Part shown: positions 27,199 through 35,448 of the stretch, in pieces
How positions within the stretch are numbered: position 1 is the first letter of the stretch
Layout of the letters: each line of letters begins with the position of its first letter
Origin: Pseudoalteromonas caenipelagi
GTDB taxonomy: Bacteria > Pseudomonadota > Gammaproteobacteria > Enterobacterales > Alteromonadaceae
Reading direction: 5' to 3'
Length of the DNA: 64,000 bases
Assembly: GCF_013140855.1 (NCBI RefSeq)
Contig: NZ_JABBPG010000011.1
Coordinates: 62,001 to 126,000 of the forward strand
Translations under genes and position numbers: made by a program
The notes under the pieces: generated by a model
Databases searched by the model: none
Seen by the model: the letters and a program-made list of their open reading frames with translations, nothing else
What the model was told of the DNA's origin: nothing

Positions 27199-27722
27199 AT
27201 AAAAGCATTTACTTAGCATTTTTTAGCATTGTCTTTTCCTCCTTTTCGGCTTTTGCTGAACAAACTTGTGTGCAGTTGCCATCGGCCCCCAGCACAACAC
27301 CAACCGATCGCTATACCATCAACTCCAATGGCACAGCTTTGGATAATGAAACGGGTCTAATGTGGCAGGTATGTGATTTTGGACAAAATTATGATGTTGT
27401 TAGTGGTACTTGCACTAGTACTGCTTTACAACTTAACTGGCAGCAAGCTCTTATCGCAGCGAAGAATAGCGATTATGCAGGGTTTAGCGATTGGCATGTG
27501 CCGAATATTAAAGAGCTTGCGAGTATTCTCGAGCACAGCTGTGTGGAACCTGCAATTAATCTAGCAGTGTTTGTCTCAACGCAAAATGATAATTATTGGA
27601 CAAGCACAACTGCGGTCTCTCAAATTGATCATGCTTGGGCTTACCAATTTGCTGATGGCAAAAATAATTTAAAAGCTAAAACTTCAGACATTTTTTTACG
27701 CTTAGTTAGGTATGCCAAATAA
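27195..27722 (+). CDS. Secreted DUF1566-domain protein
   Basis: A 175-residue protein with a cleavable signal peptide (cleavage near AFAEQ, about residue 22) and one DUF1566 domain: GLMWQVCDFG, WHVPNIKELASILEHSC, NYWTSTT and LRLVRYAK. It is a free-standing version of the domain at the end of the preceding lipoprotein. The GTG start overlaps that gene's stop (GTGA), so the two are translationally coupled. The paired architecture suggests that they act together at the cell surface; no activity is known. Confidence 0.75.
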   Translation: MNKSIYLAFFSIVFSSFSAFAEQTCVQLPSAPSTTPTDRYTINSNGTALDNETGLMWQVCDFGQNYDVVSGTCTSTALQLNWQQALIAAKNSDYAGFSDWHVPNIKELASILEHSCVEPAINLAVFVSTQNDNYWTSTTAVSQIDHAWAYQFADGKNNLKAKTSDIFLRLVRYAK

Positions 27723-27785
27723 CTTTGGCATTAGATAAAAGTTTGCTACTCTTGGTTTCGTTTTCTTACGAGGAGTCGTATTACT

Positions 27786-28553
27786 TTGTTTCGCCTAGCC
27801 TGCTTATCCACATTCATATTGTTGAGCTCTTTCTCTACATTGGCAAAAAATAAGTGCGATGTAGAGCTCAGCCATGGGCTGATCATTACCGATAGTGAAA
27901 TTCGTATTGTTGATAATGGCCAAACACGCGTGCAAATTAACAACGATAACCAACTGTTGATCAGAGGTTATTGGGTTGAATTATCTGAACAAGATACAAT
28001 CGTATTACGCGACTATGCAATGGGTATTCGAGACACAGTTCCTGAGCTAGTGAGTTTAGCGACTGACGGGGTTAACTTAGGTTTAAGTGCCATCGAACAA
28101 GTGGTTGAAGGCATGTCTGATAAAGAGCCTGAGGTGCTAAAGACCCAACTGCAGTATGTTGAACGCGCACTGATGGATAAGTTTAAGCGTGGTGATGACT
28201 TTTTCTTTATTGCACCTCAGTCACTTTCTAAAATTGATGACTTCTTCACAAAAGAAATCAGTAAAAAAATCCACTCTGCGGTACATGGTTCACTAGGGGC
28301 TATCTTAGTATCTTTAGGTGATGCTTTTAAATCAAGAGAAGGCAACATAGAAGATCGAATCACAGATATGGGGCAGCGTATGGATATTATCTCTAAAGAA
28401 ATTGATAAATCGTTGCAGAAAAAGGCGCTGCAGTTAGAAGAAAAGGCAGAAGAATACTGCGAATGCCTTAACACACTCGACAAAACTGAGACACGCTTGC
28501 AAACAATAGTGCCAAGCCTTGCGGCATACGACTTGGTTCAGATCCGCTCTTAA
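27786..28553 (+). CDS. YggN-like DUF2884 periplasmic protein
   Basis: A 255-residue secreted protein with a signal peptide (cleavage near TLAK, about residue 20). The pattern CDVELSHGLIITDSEI, then a short beta region and a long helical region to a C-terminal CECL, resembles E. coli YggN (DUF2884), whose role is unknown. The start is TTG at 27786, ten bases after AGGAG; no ATG fits. Its TAA stop overlaps the stop of the convergent amidohydrolase by two bases. Confidence 0.7.
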   Translation: MFRLACLSTFILLSSFSTLAKNKCDVELSHGLIITDSEIRIVDNGQTRVQINNDNQLLIRGYWVELSEQDTIVLRDYAMGIRDTVPELVSLATDGVNLGLSAIEQVVEGMSDKEPEVLKTQLQYVERALMDKFKRGDDFFFIAPQSLSKIDDFFTKEISKKIHSAVHGSLGAILVSLGDAFKSREGNIEDRITDMGQRMDIISKEIDKSLQKKALQLEEKAEEYCECLNTLDKTETRLQTIVPSLAAYDLVQIRS

Positions 28554-29386
28554 AATTGATAAATGCGTTTTGCATTAGCGTAACTGAGTTTTGTCCACTG
28601 TTGAGGATCATCTACTAGCTGGTAATATTGCCGCCAGAGCGTTGCATAATCGGCTCTCATCATACAAACCGGATAATTAGATGCAAACATCACCCGTTCG
28701 TCAGTGAATGCATCCAACAGGTGAGTAAGTTGCTCTTTTTTACCAAGTGGTTTGGCAACATGCTCTTGACCAGAATACTTGATGGCGACATTTTTACACT
28801 TAGCCATATGTTCTAACCCTTTCTGCCATTGACCATTGTGCTCTATAAAACCACTATGATTGATAACGACTTGCAGCGTATCTAGCTTTTGGCATAGCAG
28901 TGAAAACTGTTCAGCGGCACCTTCATGCTTTAACTCAAATTGCGCTTCAAAAATAAGCTGATTTCGAGCTAAGTGAGCAAGGTTATGCTGTGTATTTGGA
29001 TAACTTAGCTTATCGACGTCAGTGCCTTCAGTAATATCGCGGATCCCTATAAATCTAGGCTGGTTTTGAAGCATTTTTATCTTTTGAGAAAATAAGGCTG
29101 GTGCTTGAGTGATATCTAGATAAGCGATAGCTTGGTAAGGAAGAGTTGTAACTCGCTTTGCCAGCCAGTTTAATTCTGCATCAGGACTATTATTATCAAA
29201 ACCAGCTTCGATATGGACACAGCCGGCAAGAAAAAACGCGTCATCAAGTTGCAAGTCTTCAGGACCATGGTCACGGATGATTTTATCTAGGTTAGGCCAA
29301 GCAGGTGGTGTTGGACCAGTAAGCCAGCGGTATTGACCCTGCGACAAATCAAAGAAGTGTAAATGAGGGTCAATAATAGGCATCAT
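28550..29386 (-). CDS. Amidohydrolase-2 family hydrolase (lactonase-like)
   Basis: A 278-residue TIM-barrel metal-dependent hydrolase of the COG3618 type, which includes sugar lactonases such as L-fuconolactonase. It shows the N-terminal IIDPHLHFFD metal motif, VVINHSGF near residue 173, and FASNYPVCMM near 233. It overlaps the upstream SDR gene by four bases (ATGA), so oxidation of a sugar by the SDR followed by opening of the lactone is a plausible pair of reactions. The actual substrate is not shown. Confidence 0.75.
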   Translation of the reverse strand: MMPIIDPHLHFFDLSQGQYRWLTGPTPPAWPNLDKIIRDHGPEDLQLDDAFFLAGCVHIEAGFDNNSPDAELNWLAKRVTTLPYQAIAYLDITQAPALFSQKIKMLQNQPRFIGIRDITEGTDVDKLSYPNTQHNLAHLARNQLIFEAQFELKHEGAAEQFSLLCQKLDTLQVVINHSGFIEHNGQWQKGLEHMAKCKNVAIKYSGQEHVAKPLGKKEQLTHLLDAFTDERVMFASNYPVCMMRADYATLWRQYYQLVDDPQQWTKLSYANAKRIYQF

Positions 29387-30111
29387 TGAGCGGTATAACC
29401 CCCGTCAATGCTTTGCAAGCTACCAGTAATGAAACTGGCATCGTCACTGACCAAGAATGCTACAAGCGCAGCCACTTCCTCGGCTTGCCCAAGGCGACCA
29501 AGAGGTTGTAATTGAGCTTCATCAGCGACAATATCCGCCTTGTTGGCGCCACTTTTTGCGCAGTAGTTATCGATTGCGCTATGGAATAATGGAGTCTCAA
29601 TTGTTCCTGGGCATACGGCGTTAGCACGGATGTTGAATGGGGCGTAATCTAGTGCTGTGGTGCGTGCCATTGACGCTAAAGCAGACTTTGTCATGTTATA
29701 AGCGAAAGAGTTTGTTTTACCTATAATAGCTTGATCAGAAGATATAAAGACAATTGCCCCATTATGCTGGCTTTTCATAATAGGTAGCACCGCTTTTGTG
29801 GCGGCATACGCGCCTTTAACATTCAATGCAAATAAGTTGTCTAGCGTTTGTTCATCAGTATTTTCGATATTGGCACTGAGGTGTTTTCCTGCGTTAGATA
29901 CCAATACATCAACTCGGCCGGTTTGAGCGATAACTTGCTCTATAGCGGTTTGTACTTCAGTCACTTTGCTGACATCGCATTCAATATACCGACCTACCGT
30001 GGATGGGTTTATATCTAAATTGAAAACCTCGAAGTTTTGTGACAGCAGCTTTTGAACAATGGCCAAGCCAATGCCAAAGCTGCCACCAGTCACAATGGCA
30101 ACTTTATTCAT
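29383..30111 (-). CDS. Short-chain dehydrogenase/reductase
   Basis: A classical SDR of 242 residues. TGGSFGIGLA at about 8-17 is the cofactor motif, LVSNAG near 85 the structural NAG, Ser near 138 with YNMTK at about 152-156 the catalytic Tyr-x-x-x-Lys, and a C-terminal SIDGGYTAQ. Asp after the second strand (FNLDI) suggests NAD(H) preference. It is coupled to the lactonase-like amidohydrolase, hinting at sugar oxidation. It has an AAGGAA ribosome site. Confidence 0.82.
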   Translation of the reverse strand: MNKVAIVTGGSFGIGLAIVQKLLSQNFEVFNLDINPSTVGRYIECDVSKVTEVQTAIEQVIAQTGRVDVLVSNAGKHLSANIENTDEQTLDNLFALNVKGAYAATKAVLPIMKSQHNGAIVFISSDQAIIGKTNSFAYNMTKSALASMARTTALDYAPFNIRANAVCPGTIETPLFHSAIDNYCAKSGANKADIVADEAQLQPLGRLGQAEEVAALVAFLVSDDASFITGSLQSIDGGYTAQ

Positions 30112-30123
30112 TTGACTTATTCC

Positions 30124-30612
30124 TTAGTGGCCACAGCCACCGTCACTGTGCACGTGACCATGTGCAAGTTCTTCAGCTGTTGCTTCGCGAACAGATACAA
30201 CTTCAACATCAAATGTTAGCGTTTTGCCTGCAAATGGGTGGTTAAGATCGCAATCAGCGTTGAAGCGACCTACTTTTACGATGCTCACTTGATGGCGACC
30301 TTGATTTGATTCAACAATTGCCGACATGCCAGGTTTCCACACTTTATTGTCGCCAAGACCTTGTAAATGTTTAATCGGGATACGTTGGACTAAGCCCTCT
30401 TTGTATTCTCCATAGGCATCTTCAGGGTCTAAAGTCACACTGAATTTGTCGCCTGCAGTTTTGCCCTCAAGTGCGTTTTCTAGACCTGGCAGCATGCTAT
30501 CATTGCCATGTAAATAGGTAAGAGGCTCACCAGTGGTGCTTGTTTCGATTTGTTCTGCGCCTTCACTTAACGTGTAGTGAAATTCAACGGCGGTATCTTT
30601 TGCGATTTGCAT
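30124..30612 (-). CDS. FKBP-type peptidyl-prolyl isomerase, SlyD-like
   Basis: Cytoplasmic proline isomerase and chaperone of 162 residues. The FKBP fold is split by an insert-in-flap domain as in SlyD (LTYLHGNDSMLPGLENALEG, then DPEDAYGEY, and the insert to about 130). The C-terminal tail HGHVHSDGGCGH is a short metal-binding stretch, smaller than the E. coli SlyD tail. It is upstream of the SDR gene by 12 bases and may share a transcript. Confidence 0.85.
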   Translation of the reverse strand: MQIAKDTAVEFHYTLSEGAEQIETSTTGEPLTYLHGNDSMLPGLENALEGKTAGDKFSVTLDPEDAYGEYKEGLVQRIPIKHLQGLGDNKVWKPGMSAIVESNQGRHQVSIVKVGRFNADCDLNHPFAGKTLTFDVEVVSVREATAEELAHGHVHSDGGCGH

Positions 30613-30669
30613 AGCTATCTCATTTTCTATCTATTTTGGCGCCATTTTACGTGAGCAAAGCGCTTAGAG

Positions 30670-32187
30670 CTAGCGATTAGAGCGAGTTTCTGGTTTGACT
30701 AGCTGTTCTAAATCTGACAGGAATACATTCTTTGTTGGTTGTTTTGGCGTTTCATTGCCTTTTGGTAGGTGTAGAACAAGCACTTTTCCTGGCTTTAATA
30801 CTTGGTTGCTCTTAAGTTTATTCCATACCAATAGATCTTTTACCGACACTTTATAATGCTTGCTAATTTTCCATAACGAGTCTCCTTCACTGATTGTGTG
30901 ATGAAACTCCATTGTTAGCGGTTTGGGAAGTTGAACCTGTGCTACATATGGACTGATCTCATAATCCACAAGCAAGCTATCAAATGCTTGGGCTTGACTT
31001 ACCTTTAATACTTCACCGACTCGAATCATATCATTGCCTTTGTTATTTAATAACTTAACGGCCTTAACAGTCGTATTGAATCGCTTGGCCAGTCGATATA
31101 ATGTGTCGTTTTTTTGTACAACATAAGTTTGGCTAAAGTAACGATGGTAAAAGTCACTTTTATACAAAGCTTTCTCTGTCATAGGTAATAAAACAGTATG
31201 TGGTCCGTTGGGAGAGCTTTGATGGCGCAGATAGCCTGGGTTTAGTTGGTGTAACTGAGCTTTTTCAATCCCTGTTAGTGATGCTAAAATCGAAAAATCG
31301 AATTGTTGACCAATGTCCAGAGGGCTTGTTAGTGCGTAATTTGGCAGTTTAGGGCGTTTAAACTTTGGGTGTTCAGTTTGCAATAAATAGCTTAACGCAA
31401 TTAATTTAGGTACATAATCAGCGGTTTCTTTTGGTAAAGAGAGATGCCAAAAGTGGGTGCTTTTACCTCGGCGCCTATTTCTTTTGATTGCACTTTTTAC
31501 TCGCCCCTCACCGCTATTATATGCGGCTAATGCATGCAGCCAATTACCATTAAAACGCTTGTACAGGTAGCTCAAATAATCTAGAGCAGCGTCCGTTGAC
31601 GCTAGCACATCTTTGCGCCCATCGTACCATTGATCTGTTGTAATGCCGAAGTGATATGCGGTTGAATTAACTAATTGCCAAGCACCAACAGCTTGCTGTG
31701 AAGACGTTACTTTGGGTCTAAAGTCACTCTCTACGAAGGGCAATAAAGCAAGTTCCATAGGCAGGCGTCTACGCTCGACCTCTCGTACTATATGGTATAG
31801 ATAGGGTTTAGCCCGCTTTGAGACTGAAACAAGGTAATAAGGTTGAGATAAATACCAGTTGATACGCTTTTCTAGCCGCTCGTTAGGCTCAATAGCAAAG
31901 CTCAGTTGCGTACTGATACGCTGCCAAAGATCGGTTATCACTGGCTTTTTATCTTTCTTAATATCTGGTCTAATCGCCGCTTTCTTGACTGGGCTAGGTT
32001 TGCTTTCTTGTAGCGCCTTTTGAGGTATGGACAGAGCTAACGAATCGCTAATGGCAACCACATCTTGTTTATCTGTAATTTCACTCTGAGTTGACTGACA
32101 AGCGCTCAGAGTCAATGTGAAAGTGCCAATACAGCAATAGATTGTTAATTGCTTAAACAGCGGGCTTAGATTACAGCACAACATCAT
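30670..32187 (-). CDS. mltD: Membrane-bound lytic murein transglycosylase D
   Basis: Cleaves the glycan strand of peptidoglycan to anhydro-muropeptides. The 505-residue protein has a lipoprotein signal ending LTLSAC, a GH23 SLT domain with the catalytic Glu in PFVESDFRPKV near residue 163 and the AYNSGEGRV motif near 223, and at least two LysM repeats (YVVQKNDTLYRLAKRF and HTISEGDSLWKISKHY) for wall binding. The start overlaps the end of the preceding lactamase-like gene by 17 bases. Confidence 0.92.
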   Translation of the reverse strand: MMLCCNLSPLFKQLTIYCCIGTFTLTLSACQSTQSEITDKQDVVAISDSLALSIPQKALQESKPSPVKKAAIRPDIKKDKKPVITDLWQRISTQLSFAIEPNERLEKRINWYLSQPYYLVSVSKRAKPYLYHIVREVERRRLPMELALLPFVESDFRPKVTSSQQAVGAWQLVNSTAYHFGITTDQWYDGRKDVLASTDAALDYLSYLYKRFNGNWLHALAAYNSGEGRVKSAIKRNRRRGKSTHFWHLSLPKETADYVPKLIALSYLLQTEHPKFKRPKLPNYALTSPLDIGQQFDFSILASLTGIEKAQLHQLNPGYLRHQSSPNGPHTVLLPMTEKALYKSDFYHRYFSQTYVVQKNDTLYRLAKRFNTTVKAVKLLNNKGNDMIRVGEVLKVSQAQAFDSLLVDYEISPYVAQVQLPKPLTMEFHHTISEGDSLWKISKHYKVSVKDLLVWNKLKSNQVLKPGKVLVLHLPKGNETPKQPTKNVFLSDLEQLVKPETRSNR

Positions 32188-33148
32188 CAGTGTCCTGTGC
32201 TTTGGTTGCTATTCGACGCTGAGCAAGCTGGTAATAGTGTATAAGTCGTCGTTTTGTTTGCGCATCATATTCGCCGTACTTACTGGATAAGCGCTGTTTT
32301 ACTTCCTTAGTTGATAGGCCTTTATTTAACGCTTCAAAAAATGTAATCGGTAGCTCAAGTGCTTGTTTCTTATATGGCTTGCCATGAGCGGGTAACAACC
32401 AACTTACTTTACTATCTGTTTTTAAGGTGTTTAGGTGTTCGAGCCAATGCGATATATGTTCGTGCCTAACCTCAGGTAACGGGTCTACACTGTTACCACC
32501 GATGAGTGCGCCATTGGCGGGGTTAAACACGAATATATCTGCCGAACTAAATGCTTCTACAGCACTTAAAATAACACTCTGGGCGCCTAGTTCTAGAGCC
32601 GTTTGTGTTTGTTTAGGTAATATTTGGGGGGTGCTAAGGCCCAAGTTTTGCCAATCATCGAGTCGTTGTTTGGCGATATCAATATGCTTTTGAATTTGTT
32701 GTTTGTCGTCGACTTGAGATAGTCGTTTGGTACTTAATGTCAGGCTTTTTCGATGTAGCGCAAGTTTGTCTTCTAAAGCTTGCTGATATAATGAAAAGTT
32801 ATCGAAAACAGCTTGCCCTACATACCATTTTGCACTTGGAAAGGCCCTTTGTAACATAGCCATCCCAATCACTTGCTGGGTATCTGCAGAGGTGCTTACA
32901 AGATAACAAACGGGGATTTGTAACTTTTGCTTAGCGGTATTGATCATGTTTTCAAGTGCCACAAAATCACCATGAGCATTGATAATTGCAGCACAGTGTT
33001 TGCCTACAATAATCGCTTGATTTTCCTGAATATAGCGTGCCGATTTTGATGGTGATACTAGCCAAGTGCTAGCATCAATACTATGCCATTGATTAGCATA
33101 GGTTACACTACATAGCAGGCTGATAATGGCAGCAAAGATAAAACGCAT
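32171..33148 (-). CDS. Metallo-beta-lactamase-fold protein lacking the HxHxDH motif
   Basis: A 325-residue secreted protein with signal peptide MRFIFAAIISLLCSVTYA. Spacing and secondary structure follow secreted metallo-beta-lactamase-like hydrolases: an N-terminal strand pair (AIIVGKHCAAIINAHGD), then VCYLVSTSADTQQVIG where THxHxDHxxG is expected, FNPANGALIGGN where the bridging Asp is expected, and LLPAHGKP with the last His retained. Most metal ligands are therefore absent, so a non-catalytic or differently working protein is likely. ATG 33148 was chosen because it starts the signal peptide. It precedes and overlaps mltD. Confidence 0.55.
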   Translation of the reverse strand: MRFIFAAIISLLCSVTYANQWHSIDASTWLVSPSKSARYIQENQAIIVGKHCAAIINAHGDFVALENMINTAKQKLQIPVCYLVSTSADTQQVIGMAMLQRAFPSAKWYVGQAVFDNFSLYQQALEDKLALHRKSLTLSTKRLSQVDDKQQIQKHIDIAKQRLDDWQNLGLSTPQILPKQTQTALELGAQSVILSAVEAFSSADIFVFNPANGALIGGNSVDPLPEVRHEHISHWLEHLNTLKTDSKVSWLLPAHGKPYKKQALELPITFFEALNKGLSTKEVKQRLSSKYGEYDAQTKRRLIHYYQLAQRRIATKAQDTDDVVL

Positions 33149-33217
33149 AATCGCCCATGAGTTACAACAAAAGAGGTGATAATTTAACCGATAATGCATT
33201 TTTTGGGAAGTAACTAA

Positions 33218-33502
33218 TTACTCCCCCAGATGGTCTTTTAGCTTTTTAATGAGGGCTTGTTGCTGATTTTGTTGGGATTCTTTGGATTGTTGAAGCGCTT
33301 GTAAATCATGACATAAATGCAATGCTGCAAGGAGTAATGCATTTTGTTCATTTCTCACTGTTGACCTTTGCTTCATATCTTCAACTCTTTGATTTAGCAA
33401 AGCAACAGCGTCGAGGAGCACTTGCTCTTGCCCCTCGGTACAGGCAAATTGATGTGTCTTACCTAACAAGGAGACCTCAACTTGGTTGCTTTTTTCAGTC
33501 AT
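33218..33502 (-). CDS. zapA: Cell division protein ZapA
   Basis: A 94-residue protein that cross-links FtsZ filaments. It has the N-terminal EVSLLGKTHQFACTEGQEQVLLDAVALLNQRV domain and the C-terminal coiled coil (QNALLLAALHLCHDLQAL and on) typical of ZapA. It abuts the upstream coiled-coil gene. The 6S RNA that often follows zapA in related bacteria is not present; only 69 bases separate it from the next gene. Confidence 0.88.
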   Translation of the reverse strand: MTEKSNQVEVSLLGKTHQFACTEGQEQVLLDAVALLNQRVEDMKQRSTVRNEQNALLLAALHLCHDLQALQQSKESQQNQQQALIKKLKDHLGE

Positions 33503-33732
33503 TAGCTAGCCTGAGTCGCACTTTGTAGCTTTTCTAATAAGCCTGCTAATGTGTTGCTAGTGTCTTTTTGCTTCTCTTCACTTTCAAGCACTTCAAGTTG
33601 CAAAGTTTCATTTTCATCGACTAATTTTGAGTTTAGTTCTTTAAGCTCAGAAAGCTCATTATTTAATCGCTCATTTTGGGCGATTAGTTGATTGATTAGC
33701 TGTTCGAGTTGGGGAAGTGTATCGTTATTCAT
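33502..33732 (-). CDS. Short coiled-coil protein, ZapB/TIGR02449-like
   Basis: A 76-residue protein that is almost wholly a coiled coil with heptads of L, N and E (LPQLEQLINQLIAQNERLNN onward). It sits directly upstream of zapA and shares one base with it, as the TIGR02449 proteins do in Alteromonadales and pseudomonads. A cell-division role is inferred from place and shape. ATG 33732 was chosen because the upstream extension is short and non-helical. Confidence 0.7.
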   Translation of the reverse strand: MNNDTLPQLEQLINQLIAQNERLNNELSELKELNSKLVDENETLQLEVLESEEKQKDTSNTLAGLLEKLQSATQAS

Positions 33733-33912
33733 AAATGCGCTCTTATCACAGTGTTTTGTCATGCAAATGTAAAACAAAGTGACTTAGGATGCTAGTAAAT
33801 ACACGGCTTTATACTGATTTTTATGTGACTTTGAGCGATAATAGCGCTAACACACAATTTTATTAAGAAACGGTTCAGCTAAATGGTGCCGTTTTATTAA
33901 ATAGGCAAGATT

Positions 33913-34749
33913 ATGCTTAGCTATCGACACTCGTTTCACGCAGGTAACCCAGCTGACGTCCTCAAGCACCTAGTACTGTCAAACGTACTCGGATATATGA
34001 CACGTAAAGACTCTGGATTTGACTACATTGATACTCACTCAGGTGCTGGACTATTTGAGTTAAGTAGTGCAGATGCGCAAAAGACACAAGAGTATTTAGA
34101 AGGAATTGCCAAATTTTGGCACTATCAGGGCAATAACGAGGCGCTGCTAGACTATATTGATTTGATAAAATCCTTTAATACTGAGTCGTTAGCCTTTTAT
34201 CCTGGCTCGCCAAAAATTGCAGAGCACTATTTGCGCCGCCAAGACAAAGGTTGGTTTTTTGAATTGCACCCTAAAGATTTACAGCTTCTCGAGCAAAATA
34301 TGCAGGGTAAAAAATCGCTGCGGGTTAGAGGTGAGGATGGTTTTAAAGGTCTACTAGGTTTGGTGCCACCAGCATCGAGACGAGCGTGTGTTTTGATGGA
34401 TCCCCCATATGAAATAAAAACTGACTATGAGCAAGCGGTAGTGATGATCAGCAAAGCGTATAAACGTTTTTCTTCTGGGACATACATGATTTGGTATCCG
34501 GTCGTGTCTCGCCAGCGCATTGACGCCATGGAGCAATCATTAAAAAGCGCCGGTATGAGAAATATCCAGTTGTTTGAGCTTGCGACAGAGCAAGACACAG
34601 AACAACATGGTATGACGGCATCGGGTATGATAGTTATCAATCCACCTTGGACTTTGAAAAAAACCATGGATGAAGTATTGCCAGAACTGGTGGAAATATT
34701 AGCGCAGGATTCGGGCTTTTATAGAAGCGAACAGCTAGTTGCTGAATAG
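33913..34749 (+). CDS. rlmJ: 23S rRNA (adenine-2030-N6)-methyltransferase
   Basis: A 278-residue SAM-dependent enzyme that methylates A2030 of 23S rRNA. MLSYRHSFHAGNPADVLKHL at the start is characteristic, YIDTHSGAGLFEL near residue 38 binds SAM, and LMDPPYEIK near 161 is the catalytic DPPY motif of N6-adenine methyltransferases. Length and motifs agree with E. coli RlmJ (YhiR). It is a single gene. Confidence 0.94.
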   Translation: MLSYRHSFHAGNPADVLKHLVLSNVLGYMTRKDSGFDYIDTHSGAGLFELSSADAQKTQEYLEGIAKFWHYQGNNEALLDYIDLIKSFNTESLAFYPGSPKIAEHYLRRQDKGWFFELHPKDLQLLEQNMQGKKSLRVRGEDGFKGLLGLVPPASRRACVLMDPPYEIKTDYEQAVVMISKAYKRFSSGTYMIWYPVVSRQRIDAMEQSLKSAGMRNIQLFELATEQDTEQHGMTASGMIVINPPWTLKKTMDEVLPELVEILAQDSGFYRSEQLVAE

Positions 34750-34778
34750 GACTAAGTCCCAGAGTCGGACAATAATAC

Positions 34779-34800
34779 AAGCCCCAGAAAAGGGGCTTCT
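34779..34800 (+). terminator. Weak terminator after rlmJ
   Basis: AAGCCCC (34779-34785) pairs with GGGGCTT (34792-34798) over six bases. The run after it is only CT, so termination may be inefficient or the hairpin may have another role. Confidence 0.5.
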
Positions 34801-34810
34801 ACGGTATATT

Positions 34811-34864
34811 TAGAGTATTTATTTTTTAATAAATTTGTAGAGTATTTATTTTTTAACAAATTTG
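34811..34864. repeat. 27-base tandem duplication over the phnA stop codon
   Basis: Two adjacent 27-base units (34811-34837 and 34838-34864) differ at a single base. The second unit holds the last codons of the phnA-like gene; the first repeats the sequence after the stop. The unit is nine codons long. Confidence 0.9.
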
Positions 34865-35412
34865 GTCAGTATAACAATACGTTGACCTTCAACACGGCCC
34901 TCAATGTGTTCTGGATTTGACGTCAGTCCAATATTTCGAACAGCAGTGCCACGTTTCGCGACAAGTGAGCTGCCTTTTACGTCTAAATCTTTGATTAACA
35001 CAACCGTGTCGCCTGCGTTTAAGCGCGCCCCGTTACTGTCTAAATGAACCACTTCTTCTACTTGAGCTAAAGCTTGTTCGGCCCAGCTGCGAGTCTCCTC
35101 TTCTAGATAAAGCATATCAAGTGCATCTTGTGCCCAGCCGTTATCTGGCGCTAAACGCTTCAACATACGGTAGGCAACTACTTGCACAGCAGGCACTTGG
35201 CTCCACATACTGTCATTTAAACAGTGCCAGTGATTTGTTTCTAAATCACTACTTCCTTCTACTTGTGATTTACAATTTTGGCATAAGTAAACACATTTAT
35301 CGGAATGGGCTTCTGCGACAGGGGGAACTTCATATACAGATAATGCGTCAGAACTTGTACATAACTCACATTTTCCAGCGCTGCGTGTTTGGAGGGTAGC
35401 CTCGATACTCAT
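34846..35412 (-). CDS. PhnA/YjdM-like zinc-ribbon protein
   Basis: A 188-residue protein of the PhnA family (older name only; E. coli PhnA/YjdM does not act in phosphonate breakdown as once thought). The N-terminal zinc ribbon has CELC near residue 15 and CQNC near 44, and the C-terminal PhnA domain runs NAGDTVVLIKDLDVKGSS and KRGTAVRNIGL to KFVKK. The role is unknown. It lies beside a solute-binding protein gene in the same direction, with 36 bases between. Confidence 0.82.
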   Translation of the reverse strand: MSIEATLQTRSAGKCELCTSSDALSVYEVPPVAEAHSDKCVYLCQNCKSQVEGSSDLETNHWHCLNDSMWSQVPAVQVVAYRMLKRLAPDNGWAQDALDMLYLEEETRSWAEQALAQVEEVVHLDSNGARLNAGDTVVLIKDLDVKGSSLVAKRGTAVRNIGLTSNPEHIEGRVEGQRIVILTKFVKK

Positions 35413-35448
35413 AACTTACTTCCGTCGTCAAAACCAGCATTATACTGC

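Noticed and set aside
33149..33217. 6S RNA next to zapA
   Set aside because: The space after zapA is only 69 bases, too short for the roughly 180-base RNA, and no matching structure was seen.
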